This document shows, in pieces, positions 47,440 to 56,812 of a stretch of DNA of 56,812 nt (within the stretch, counting starts at the first letter, position 1; each line of letters starts with the position of its first letter). The position numbers and the translations under genes were made by a program. Location of the stretch: the NCBI GenBank assembly GCA_012729695.1, contig JAAYCP010000238.1, forward strand, positions 1 through 56,812. Reading direction: 5' to 3'. Under the pieces are notes generated by a model. It did not search any database. It had not been told where the DNA came from and worked only from the letters and a program-made list of their open reading frames with translations. The DNA is from Actinomycetales bacterium (GTDB lineage Bacteria > Actinomycetota > Actinomycetes > Actinomycetales > Dermatophilaceae).

Positions 47440-48587
47440 GCGTCACCGTCCCCGCCGGCTTCCGCGCTGTCGGAGTCACCGCCGGCCTCAAGGCATCGGG
47501 CAAGCCCGACCTGGCGCTGGTCGAGAACCAGGGGCCGGACTTCCACGCCGCCGGCGTCTTCACCTCCAACCGGGTATGCGCGGCTCCCGTCACGTGGTCA
47601 CGGCAGGTCCTCGCAGACGGCCGGGTCGACGCGGTCGTGCTCAACTCCGGTGGCGCGAATGCGTGCACCGGTGCCCAGGGCTTCCAGGACACCCACCGCA
47701 CCGCGGAGCTCGTGGCGGAGGTTCTCGAGGTGAGCGCCGGGGACGTCGCGGTGTGCTCGACGGGCCTCATCGGCGAGCTGCTGCCGATGGACAGGATCGA
47801 GGCGGGCATCCGCCAGGCCGCGCCTGCGCTGAGTGTCGACGGCGGGGAGGACGCCGCCGCGGCGATCATGACGACCGACACGGTCCCCAAGACCGCTGCC
47901 GCGCAGCGCGGGGGATGGTCCGTCGGTGGCATGGCCAAGGGTGCCGGCATGCTCGCCCCGGCGCTGGCCACGATGCTCGTCGTCGTCACGACCGACGCCG
48001 TCAGCACGCCTGAGGAGCTCGACGCGGCTCTGCGGCAGGCGACCGCGGTGACGTTCGACCGGATCGACTCCGACGGCTGCCAGTCGACCAACGACACCGT
48101 GCTGCTTCTCTCCTCAGGTGCGAGCGGCATACGGGCGGATCAGGAGGAGCTCGCGGCTACGGTGACCGAGGTCTGCGCGAGCCTGGCCCGCCAGCTCATT
48201 GCAGACGCCGAGGGCGCCAAGCACGACATCGCCATCGAGGTCGCGGGCGCAGCCTCGGTCGACGATGCGCTCGAGGTGGGCCGCGCGGTGGCCCGCAACA
48301 ACCTCTTCAAGTGCGCCGTCTTCGGCAACGACCCCAACTGGGGCCGGGTGCTCGCGGCAGTCGGGACCACGGGTGCCGCCTTCGAGCCCGACGACCTCGA
48401 CGTGAGCATCAACGGCGTGGAGGTGTGCCGCGGGGGCGGGGTGGGGGAGGACCGCTCGCTCGTCGACCTCTCCGGCAGGGAGGTGCACGTCCGCATCGAT
48501 CTGCATGCCGGCGAGGACACGGCGACGATCTGGACCAACGACCTGACCCACGACTACGTCCACGAGAACAGCGCGTACTCGACATGA
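47436..48587 (+). CDS. argJ: Glutamate N-acetyltransferase / amino-acid acetyltransferase
   Basis: A 383-residue ArgJ, which transfers the acetyl group from N-acetylornithine to glutamate (and in bifunctional forms uses acetyl-CoA). The autocleavage site is in LATMLVVV near residue 183; the new N-terminal Thr is the nucleophile. Blocks [15 protein letters not shown] and VCSTGLIGE form the active site. It overlaps the ACT gene by ATGA and argB by ATGA. No argA-like gene is seen, so the acetyl cycle appears to depend on ArgJ. Confidence 0.96.
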
Positions 48588-49570
48588 CCGGGCCCGAGGG
48601 CAGGACGCCCACCCCTGCCGCCCCCGCCCCTCACGGTCCGGGGGCCGCCACCTCCCGGCACCGCGAGGAGATCGCGGCTGCCCAGGCCAAGGCCGCGACG
48701 CTCATCGAGGCGCTGCCCTGGCTGGAGCGCTTCCACGGCTCGCTCGTCGTCGTCAAGTACGGCGGCAACGCGATGACCGACGACACCCTCAAGGCTGCTT
48801 TCGCCCAGGACGTCGCCTTCCTCCGCTACGCCGGGCTGCGGCCCGTGGTCGTCCACGGGGGCGGTCCGCAGATCGGGTCGATGCTCAAGCGGCTCGGGAT
48901 CGAGAGCGAGTTCCGCGGCGGACTGCGGGTCACCACTCCCGAGGCGATGGATGTGGTGCGCATGGTCCTCGTGGGCCAGGTCGGGCGCGAGCTCGTGGGC
49001 CTGCTCAACCAGCACGGCGCCCTCGCGGTCGGTCTCTCCGGGGAGGACGGCGGACTCTTCGGCGGGACGCGCAAGGGACTCGTCGAGGACGGCGTCGAGG
49101 TGGACCTCGGGCTGGTCGGCGACGTCACCCACGTCGACCCGACCGCGATCGACGACCTGCTCGCCGCGGGCCGGATCCCCGTCGTCTCGACGATCGCACC
49201 CGACCTGGACGACTCCGGCCAGGTCCTCAACGTCAACGCCGATACCGCTGCGGCGGCCCTCGCGGTGGCGCTGGGAGCCGACAAGCTCATCGTCCTCACC
49301 GACGTCGAGGGGGTCTACGGGAACTGGCCCGACCGGGACTCGCTGCTCTCGCAGCTGTCGGTCTCCCGGGCCAAGGAGCTCCTGGAGACCGTCGACTCCG
49401 GCATGATCCCCAAGCTCGAGGCGTGCATCAGGGCCGTCGACGGCGGGGTGCCCGGCGCGCACGTCATCGACGGACGGGTGCCGCACTCGCTCCTGCTCGA
49501 GGTCTTCACCGACACCGGCGTGGGGACGATGATCCTGCCTGACGCCCCGACCGGGGAGGAGCCCCGATGA
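48584..49570 (+). CDS. argB: N-acetylglutamate kinase
   Basis: A 328-residue kinase. VVKYGGNAM is the phosphate loop, [10 protein letters not shown] the acetylglutamate-binding loop, and the C-terminal [14 protein letters not shown] and [10 protein letters not shown] segments bind ATP. The N-terminal extension of about 40 residues with a helix ([21 protein letters not shown]) is the type found in arginine-inhibited hexameric NAGKs, so feedback inhibition is likely. The ATG at 48584 overlaps the argJ stop as ATGA and argD follows in the same way. Confidence 0.95.
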   Translation: MTGPEGRTPTPAAPAPHGPGAATSRHREEIAAAQAKAATLIEALPWLERFHGSLVVVKYGGNAMTDDTLKAAFAQDVAFLRYAGLRPVVVHGGGPQIGSMLKRLGIESEFRGGLRVTTPEAMDVVRMVLVGQVGRELVGLLNQHGALAVGLSGEDGGLFGGTRKGLVEDGVEVDLGLVGDVTHVDPTAIDDLLAAGRIPVVSTIAPDLDDSGQVLNVNADTAAAALAVALGADKLIVLTDVEGVYGNWPDRDSLLSQLSVSRAKELLETVDSGMIPKLEACIRAVDGGVPGAHVIDGRVPHSLLLEVFTDTGVGTMILPDAPTGEEPR

Positions 49571-50778
49571 CCCTGTCCGGCGACCTCCTGGAGCGCTACC
49601 AGCGCTCGCTCATCGGCGTCTTCGGCGTGCCGCAGCTCGTGCTGACCCGCGGTGACGGCTGCTACGTCTGGGACACCGAGGGCAAGCGCTACCTCGACCT
49701 GCTCGGTGGCATCGCCGTCAACACCCTGGGCCACAACCACCCCGCTGTCGTCGCGACGGTGTCCAAGCAGGCCAGCGAGATGCTGCACCTGTCGAACTTC
49801 TTCACCTCGCCGAGCCAGATCGCCCTCGCCGAGCGGCTCCTCGCCCTCAGCGGGGCGCCGGAGGGGAGCGGGGTGTTCTTCTGCAACTCCGGCGCCGAGG
49901 CCATCGAGGCGGCCATCAAGATGTCGCGCCGCACGGGCCGCACCCACATCGTCGCCGCGGAGGGCTCCTTCCACGGCCGCACGACAGGCGCGTTGGCCCT
50001 GACGAGCAAGGAGATCTACCGGGCTCCCTTCGAGCCGCTCATCCCCGAGGTCTCCTTCGTCCCCTACAACGACATCGACGCCCTGCGAGCGACCGTGTCG
50101 GACCGGACGGCGGCGATCGTCCTCGAGCCCATCCAGGGTGAGGGGGGCGTCGTGCCGGCCACCAGCGCATACCTGCTCGCTGCGCGGGAGCTGGCCGATG
50201 CCACCGGAGCACTGCTGGTCCTCGACGAGATCCAGACCGGGGTGGCACGCACCGGCGACTGGTTCGCGTTCCAGAGCGTGCCCGGCCTGATGCCCGATGT
50301 CATGACGCTCGCCAAGGGCCTGGGTGGCGGCGTGCCCATCGGTGCCGTCGTGGCCTTCGGCGAGCGGGTCCGGGGTCTGCTCACCCCGGGTCAGCACGGC
50401 ACGACCTTCGGCGGCAACCCGCTCGCGACGGCGACCGGGCTCGCAGTCCTGGACCAGATCGAGATCGAGGGGCTCCTCGAGCAGGCCCGGCTCGTCGGCG
50501 AGCACCTCGTCGACGCCGTTGCGGCACTCGGTGACCCACGCATACGCGAGGTGCGCGGCCGTGGTCTGCTGCGGGCCATCATCCTGGAGCAGGACGTCGC
50601 GCCCGCCGTCGCCGCGGCTGCGCGGGAGGCGGGCTTCATCGTCAATCCCGTGGCCCCCGCCGCCATCCGGCTGGCCCCGCCCCTCATCATCACGACCGAG
50701 CAGATCGACACCTTCGTGGCGGCTCTGCCCGGACTCATCGACGCGGCCACGGCTGCCGCACCCGCCACCGGAGGCTGA
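49567..50778 (+). CDS. argD: Acetylornithine aminotransferase
   Basis: A 403-residue class III PLP aminotransferase. Evidence is [27 protein letters not shown], the PLP segment [18 protein letters not shown] and the Lys in [14 protein letters not shown]. It converts N-acetylglutamate semialdehyde to N-acetylornithine. It overlaps argB by ATGA and is separated from argF by 2 nt. Confidence 0.95.
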   Translation: MTLSGDLLERYQRSLIGVFGVPQLVLTRGDGCYVWDTEGKRYLDLLGGIAVNTLGHNHPAVVATVSKQASEMLHLSNFFTSPSQIALAERLLALSGAPEGSGVFFCNSGAEAIEAAIKMSRRTGRTHIVAAEGSFHGRTTGALALTSKEIYRAPFEPLIPEVSFVPYNDIDALRATVSDRTAAIVLEPIQGEGGVVPATSAYLLAARELADATGALLVLDEIQTGVARTGDWFAFQSVPGLMPDVMTLAKGLGGGVPIGAVVAFGERVRGLLTPGQHGTTFGGNPLATATGLAVLDQIEIEGLLEQARLVGEHLVDAVAALGDPRIREVRGRGLLRAIILEQDVAPAVAAAAREAGFIVNPVAPAAIRLAPPLIITTEQIDTFVAALPGLIDAATAAAPATGG

Positions 50779-50780
50779 CC

Positions 50781-51730
50781 ATGACGCTGCGCCACTTCCT
50801 TCGCGACGACGACCTCACGCACGAGGAGCAGACCCTCATCCTCGAGCGCGCGACACACCTCAAGTCCGCCCCGTTCGAGAACCGCGCTCTGGCCGGACCC
50901 GAGGTCGTCGCGGTGCTCTTCGACAAGCCGACGCTGCGCACCCAGCTGTCCTTCTCCGCCGCGATCGCCCACCTCGGGGGCTACCCGATGGTCGTCGACG
51001 GCAACCTCGCCCAGGTCGGGGTGCGGGAGACCATCGCTGACGTCGCGAGGGTCCTCGGCAGGCAGGCCGTCGCGGTCGTCTGGCGGACCTACGGCCAGGA
51101 CCGGATCGAGGAGATGGCCGAGTATGCGCAGGTGCCGGTCATCAACGCCCTCACCGACGACTTCCACCCCTGCCAGATCCTCGCCGACCTGCAGACGATC
51201 CAGGAGAACCGGGGCGCGCTCCCTGGCCAGACCCTCGCCTACGTCGGCGACGGGGCCAACAACATGGCGCACTCCTACCTCCTCGGGGGGACGCTCGCCG
51301 GCATGCACGTGCGGATCGGCACGCCGCAGTCCCACCAGCCCAAGCCCGAGATCCTCGCGAGGGCGCAGGAGCTGGCCGCCCAGCACGGCGGGTCGGTGCT
51401 CGTCACCGACGACCCAATGGAGGCGGTGACCGGGGCCGACGCCGTCGCGACGGACACCTGGGTGTCGATGGGTCAGGAGACCGAGAAGGCGCAGCGTCAG
51501 GGCGAGGCGAGTCCCTTCGCGCGGTTCCAGGTGACGTCGGCGCTGATGTCGCACGCCGCCGCCGACGCGCTCTTCCTGCACTGCCTGCCGGCCTACCGGG
51601 GCTTCGAGGTCAGCGCCGAGGTCATCGACGGACCGCAGTCCGTGGTCTTCGAGGAGTCCGAGAACCGGCTGCACGCGCAGAAGGCGGTCCTGTCCTGGCT
51701 CGTCGAGCAGCACCGCGCTGAGGACCGGCC

Positions 51731-51734
<4 letters not shown>
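50781..51734 (+). CDS. argF: Ornithine carbamoyltransferase with unusual carbamoyl-phosphate loop
   Basis: A 317-residue OTCase that makes citrulline from ornithine and carbamoyl phosphate. Downstream motifs are canonical: [20 protein letters not shown] (carbamoyl phosphate and ornithine site), [15 protein letters not shown] and [10 protein letters not shown] (catalytic Cys). However, the carbamoyl-phosphate loop reads TLRTQ (51-55) where most OTCases have STRTR. Thr-Leu replaces Ser-Thr and Gln replaces the last Arg. Gln occurs in some actinobacterial OTCases; Leu is unexpected to me. The central Arg53 and Thr54 remain. Coupled to argR by ATGA. Confidence 0.94.
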
Positions 51735-53670
<1,936 letters not shown>

Positions 53671-53692
53671 GCAGGGGGAGAGGTCTGGTTCC

Positions 53693-54325
53693 GTGAGCAG
53701 CACAGGCGGGGCGGGCGGGTTGAAGCCGGTCGAGAGGGACTGGCTCGCCCGGCCGGTCCTCGAGGTGGCTCCTGAGCTCCTCGGCTGTCACGTGACCGTG
53801 CGCGGCGTGACCGTCCGGCTCACCGAGGTCGAGGCGTATGCGGGTCAGGTCGACCCTGGATCGCACGCCTTCCGTGGGCCGACACCACGCAACGAGGTGA
53901 TGTTCCGCGAGGCAGGGCACCTGTACGTCTACCTCAGCTACGGCATGCACCTGTGCGCCAACCTCGTCACCGGGACGTCCGGAACCGCGTCGGCTGTGCT
54001 GCTGCGGGCGGGTGAGGTGGTGGACGGGCACGAGATCGTCGCCGCCCGCCGGGCGGGCATCCGGGAGCGGGACTGGGCGAGAGGCCCCGGCCGGCTCGGT
54101 GCCACGCTCGGCCTCACGCGTGCGGACAACGGCATCGACCTGTGCGCCGGCTCTTCTGAGGTCGCGCTGCTGCGACCCGGGAGCCGTCCCGACCCGGCTG
54201 TGATCCGGACCGGGCCGCGGGTCGGGGTGAGCGGCCCGGGTGGGCACGGTGACGCATACCCCTGGCGGTTCTGGCTCGACGGCGAGCCGACGGTGTCGGT
54301 GTACCGCCCCGGCCGTCTGTCGTAG
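53693..54325 (+). CDS. mpg: DNA-3-methyladenine glycosylase (AAG/MPG family)
   Basis: A 210-residue glycosylase that removes alkylated purines. The active-site Glu47 is in LTEVEAYAG, followed by HAFRGPTPRNEVMF and LYVYLSYGMHLCANLV. The C-terminus GPRVGVSG...YPWRFWL is conserved in the family. It begins at GTG, 22 nt after argH; GGGGGAGAGG lies 8-9 nt upstream. It may be carried on the arginine transcript but functionally belongs with the repair genes downstream. Confidence 0.93.
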   Translation: MSSTGGAGGLKPVERDWLARPVLEVAPELLGCHVTVRGVTVRLTEVEAYAGQVDPGSHAFRGPTPRNEVMFREAGHLYVYLSYGMHLCANLVTGTSGTASAVLLRAGEVVDGHEIVAARRAGIRERDWARGPGRLGATLGLTRADNGIDLCAGSSEVALLRPGSRPDPAVIRTGPRVGVSGPGGHGDAYPWRFWLDGEPTVSVYRPGRLS

Positions 54326-54418
54326 CAGTCATAAGCCTCTGGGCCGCCAGCACATCGTCGCGACGGTCATGTCGCTTTTCCGCTAGTCATCTACCTCGTC
54401 CGGGGTGAGGATGGAGGC

Positions 54419-56056
54419 ATGCATCGCGACCACGCCGCCTGTGTGCGAGCCGTCCGCACCAGGGACGCCCGCTACGACGGCCAGTTCATCACGGGGGTGA
54501 CCTCCACCGGGATCTACTGCCGACCATCCTGTCCAGCACGCACCCCGTCACCAACCAACATGCGCTTCTACCCCACGGCGGCCGCAGCCCACCGCGACGG
54601 GTTTCGCGCCTGCAAGCGCTGTCTGCCGGACGCCAGCCCGGGATCACCGGAGTGGAACGTCCGGGCGGATGTCGCCGCCCGCGCGGTCCGCCTCATCCGC
54701 GACGGACTGCTCGACCGGGCAGGGGTCCCCGAGCTCGCCGCGTCGCTCGGCTACAGCCCGCGGCACCTCGAGCGTGTGATGCGTGCCGAGATCGGCACCG
54801 GCCCCCTCGGACTCGCCCGGGCGCAGCGCGCGCAGACCGCGAGGACCCTCATCGAACGCACCCGGCTGCCGCTCTCGGAGATCGCCTGGGCCTCCGGCTT
54901 CGGGAGCATCCGCACGTTCAACGAGGTCGTCCAAGCGGTCTACGGCGCGAGCCCACGTCAGCTGCGGGCGCGGGCGGAGACCACCGGTCAGGGCACCGGA
55001 GGGGGCGTGAGCACCCGCGTCACCGGTCTCGCGAGCGCCCACACAACGAGTGAGAGCTCGAGCTCCTTCTCCACGGGCGGGCTCCTGTCCGTTCGTGAGC
55101 AACCAGGCGCCCCGGGCTACACGGAAGTGCCCGTGCGCCTGCCCTTCCGGCCGCCGATCGAGCCTCGGCAGCTCTTCGGCCACCTCGTCGCCACCGCCGT
55201 TCCCGGGGTCGAGGAGTGGACGGGGGACGCCTACCGACGCACGCTGCGACTCCCGCACGGTCACGGGATCCTGGCGGTCCACCTGCCGTCACTCGACGGC
55301 CGCCGCGCCGATGCCCGCCATCTCGACGGCACGCTCCACCTCGCCGATCTGCGCGACCTCACCGCCGGGGTCCAGCGAGCCCGCTGGCTCCTCGATCTCG
55401 ACGCCGACCCGCTGAGGATCGACGCGGTTCTGGCCAGTGACCCACTGCTGGAGCCCCTGGTCGCAGGGGCACCCGGGCGCCGCATACCGCGGACGGTCGA
55501 CCCCGACGAGCTGGCGATCCGGATCGTGCTCGGCCAGCAGGTGTCCACGGCCGCTGCGCGGACCGTGACCGGGCGGCTCGTCGCCGCTCTGGGGGAGAAG
55601 ATCGAGGACCCGGAGGGAGGACTGACCCACCTCTTCCCGGGGCCATCCGCGTGGGCCGGGGCGGGCGACGACGTCCTGCGCCTCCCGATGACGAGGGCAC
55701 GTGCGGTCAGGGCACTGGCAGGGGCCTTGGAGGAAGGCCTCGACCTCGGACCCGGGGCGGATTGGGCGGTCGCACGCGAGGCTCTCGCCGGCATCCCGGG
55801 CATCGGAGCGTGGACCGTGGAGGGCATCGTCATGCGTGCCCTCGGTGACCCCGACGCGTTCGTCGCGACCGATCTCGGGGTGGGCAGGGCCGCCACCGGG
55901 CTGGGGATCGCGACACCCCGCGCACTCGCCGATCGCGCGGAGCGCTGGCGCCCCTGGCGCGCGTACGCGGTCCAGCACCTCTGGGCCACCGGAACCCACC
56001 CCATCAACGACCTGCCTGACCCACGGCCACCCCTAGGCTCCGAGGAGATCTCATGA
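54419..56056 (+). CDS. AdaA-AlkA fusion: methyl-sensing activator and 3-methyladenine DNA glycosylase
   Basis: A 545-residue fusion. Residues 1-80 are the Ada zinc domain: Cys34, Cys38 (GIYCRPSC) and Cys65, Cys68 (CKRC); Cys34 corresponds to the methylphosphotriester acceptor. Residues about 85-185 are an AraC-type helix-turn-helix (SLGYSPRHLERVMRAEIG). A Ser/Thr/Gly-rich linker follows, then AlkA-type glycosylase from about 240 with helix-hairpin-helix LAGIPGIGAWT and a catalytic Asp in FVATDLG. The same fusion is known in mycobacteria (Rv1317c). It coordinates the adaptive response; its stop overlaps ogt by ATGA. Confidence 0.94.
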   Translation: MHRDHAACVRAVRTRDARYDGQFITGVTSTGIYCRPSCPARTPSPTNMRFYPTAAAAHRDGFRACKRCLPDASPGSPEWNVRADVAARAVRLIRDGLLDRAGVPELAASLGYSPRHLERVMRAEIGTGPLGLARAQRAQTARTLIERTRLPLSEIAWASGFGSIRTFNEVVQAVYGASPRQLRARAETTGQGTGGGVSTRVTGLASAHTTSESSSSFSTGGLLSVREQPGAPGYTEVPVRLPFRPPIEPRQLFGHLVATAVPGVEEWTGDAYRRTLRLPHGHGILAVHLPSLDGRRADARHLDGTLHLADLRDLTAGVQRARWLLDLDADPLRIDAVLASDPLLEPLVAGAPGRRIPRTVDPDELAIRIVLGQQVSTAAARTVTGRLVAALGEKIEDPEGGLTHLFPGPSAWAGAGDDVLRLPMTRARAVRALAGALEEGLDLGPGADWAVAREALAGIPGIGAWTVEGIVMRALGDPDAFVATDLGVGRAATGLGIATPRALADRAERWRPWRAYAVQHLWATGTHPINDLPDPRPPLGSEEIS

Positions 56057-56577
56057 CCAGCACCCCGTTCCTCACCGAGCCGGTCGGCGCGCTACGCCAC
56101 ACGCAGGTGCAGACCGCGTTCGGCGAGTTCACGATCGTCGCCGACGATGCCGCCGTCACCGCGGTCTACTTCCCTGGGAACGAGCCGGACGACTCATGGG
56201 GTGAGCCGACCACCCCGGACGACCATCCGGTCCTGGCCCGCGCCGCCTCCGAGCTGCGTGAGTTCCTCGCCGGGGAGCGGACCGAGTTCGACGTCCCACT
56301 GCGGCCCGTGGGGACCGACTTCCAGCGCCAGGCCTGGTCCGCGCTGATCCAGATTCCGTACGGGCAGACGCGCTCCTACGCGCAGCAGGCCGCGGTCATC
56401 GGTCGCCCGAGCGCGGTGCGCGCAGTGGGCGCCGCCAACGGGCGCAACCCCATCCCGGTCATCATCCCGTGCCACCGCGTCATCGGGTCGGGAGGGACCT
56501 TGACCGGGTATGCGGGGGGCACCGAGCTCAAGGCCCGACTGCTCGAGCTGGAGTCGGGCCAGGCGAGCCTCATGTAG
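56053..56577 (+). CDS. ogt: Methylated-DNA--protein-cysteine S-methyltransferase
   Basis: A 174-residue suicide repair protein accepting alkyl groups from O6-alkylguanine and O4-alkylthymine. Acceptor Cys140 lies in IIPCHRVIGSGG; the Arg-finger helix AVRAVGAANGRNP and Tyr in IPYGQTRSYAQ are typical. It is a stand-alone Ogt/AdaB-type protein translated together with AdaA-AlkA through ATGA overlap, as in the mycobacterial ada operon. Confidence 0.95.
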   Translation: MTSTPFLTEPVGALRHTQVQTAFGEFTIVADDAAVTAVYFPGNEPDDSWGEPTTPDDHPVLARAASELREFLAGERTEFDVPLRPVGTDFQRQAWSALIQIPYGQTRSYAQQAAVIGRPSAVRAVGAANGRNPIPVIIPCHRVIGSGGTLTGYAGGTELKARLLELESGQASLM

Positions 56578-56610
56578 CACCCGATCGGGGACCGCTGCGT
56601 CTCGGGGAGC

Positions 56611-56628
56611 CGGGCTCCGGGGAGCCCG
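56611..56628 (+). terminator. GC-rich hairpin after ogt
   Basis: CGGGCTCC and GGAGCCCG flank a 2-nt gap, 34 nt after the ogt stop. There is no T-run, so a termination role is possible but weak. In the last 180 nt to the window end I see no gene or other feature. Confidence 0.35.
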
Positions 56629-56812
56629 CCTGCTGGAAGCCGTAGGCGCCGGCGTCGACGCACATGGCAGGATCGATCGAGCACGTGGGGTGCGGGTCTC
56701 CACACCGCGCGGGCACCCGTCCGACTCGCAGCGAGGGAGGGACCTCGGCTGACGTGGCGGACGACTGACCTGACCTGACGACATCCACTCACGACCCGAG
56801 GACGGCAGAACC

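Overview
This window is a compact stretch of a very GC-rich (roughly 70 %) chromosome from an actinobacterium. Synteny supports this: a Nif3-like protein, a coiled-coil zinc-ribbon protein and an RNase HI/phosphatase lie in a row, glnA2 is followed by glnE, a PriA-type isomerase sits in the his cluster, infC-rpmI-rplT-trmH come together, and there is an adaA-alkA fusion next to ogt. The gene content and style suggest Micrococcales, perhaps an Intrasporangiaceae-like organism; that placement is inference. No tRNA, 5S/16S/23S rRNA, CRISPR array, insertion sequence or prophage was seen. Nearly every base belongs to housekeeping metabolism, translation or repair genes.

Layout. 1-7.6 kb: nif3-like, zinc-ribbon protein, RNase HI/histidine phosphatase, metZ, OsmC and YaaA stress proteins, a flavoprotein, an RNB ribonuclease. 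7.6-8.0 kb: RNase P RNA. 8.2-13.9 kb: a 1236-residue zinc-ribbon/cyclase/ATPase/TPR protein, an amino-acid permease, a UlaG-like hydrolase. 13.9-14.4 kb: a gene-free, repeat-rich island. 14.4-19.3 kb: map, a small acidic protein, a methyltransferase, panB, and a MshA-like glycosyltransferase fused to a MshB-like deacetylase. 19.4-25.9 kb: an OmpA-domain protein and partner lipoprotein, glnA2, glnE. 25.9-32.3 kb: a second repeat cluster, then hisD-hisC-hisB-unknown-hisH-priA-sseB. 32.3-35.1 kb: tandem repeats, an attenuator-like hairpin, infC (ATC start), rpmI, rplT, trmH. 35.1-42 kb: orphan histidine kinase, FAD oxidoreductase, HTTM membrane protein and its partner, MFS transporter, trpB2-arsC. 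42-53.7 kb: pheST and an arginine operon argC-ACT protein-argJ-argB-argD-argF-argR-argH. 53.7-56.6 kb: alkylation-damage repair (3-methyladenine glycosylase, AdaA-AlkA, Ogt).

Regulation. Many starts have a TANNNT -10 hexamer ending 5-8 nt upstream, the pattern of leaderless transcripts. Inside operons, genes are joined by ATGA/GTGA overlaps. The arginine operon has two ARG-box-like sites over a leaderless promoter and encodes its own repressor.

The most unusual signal is not a gene. The hexamer GTATGC / GCATAC occurs about 64 times by eye, in both orientations, in all three reading frames and in non-coding DNA, and it often forces codons that are otherwise rare here (TAT, ATA, GTA, TGT). Other points worth following are the MshA-MshB-like fusion, two mirror-arranged intergenic repeat arrays with about 19-bp period, a 12-bp inverted repeat inside the RNase H/phosphatase linker, and a CASTOR-like ACT protein inside the arginine operon.
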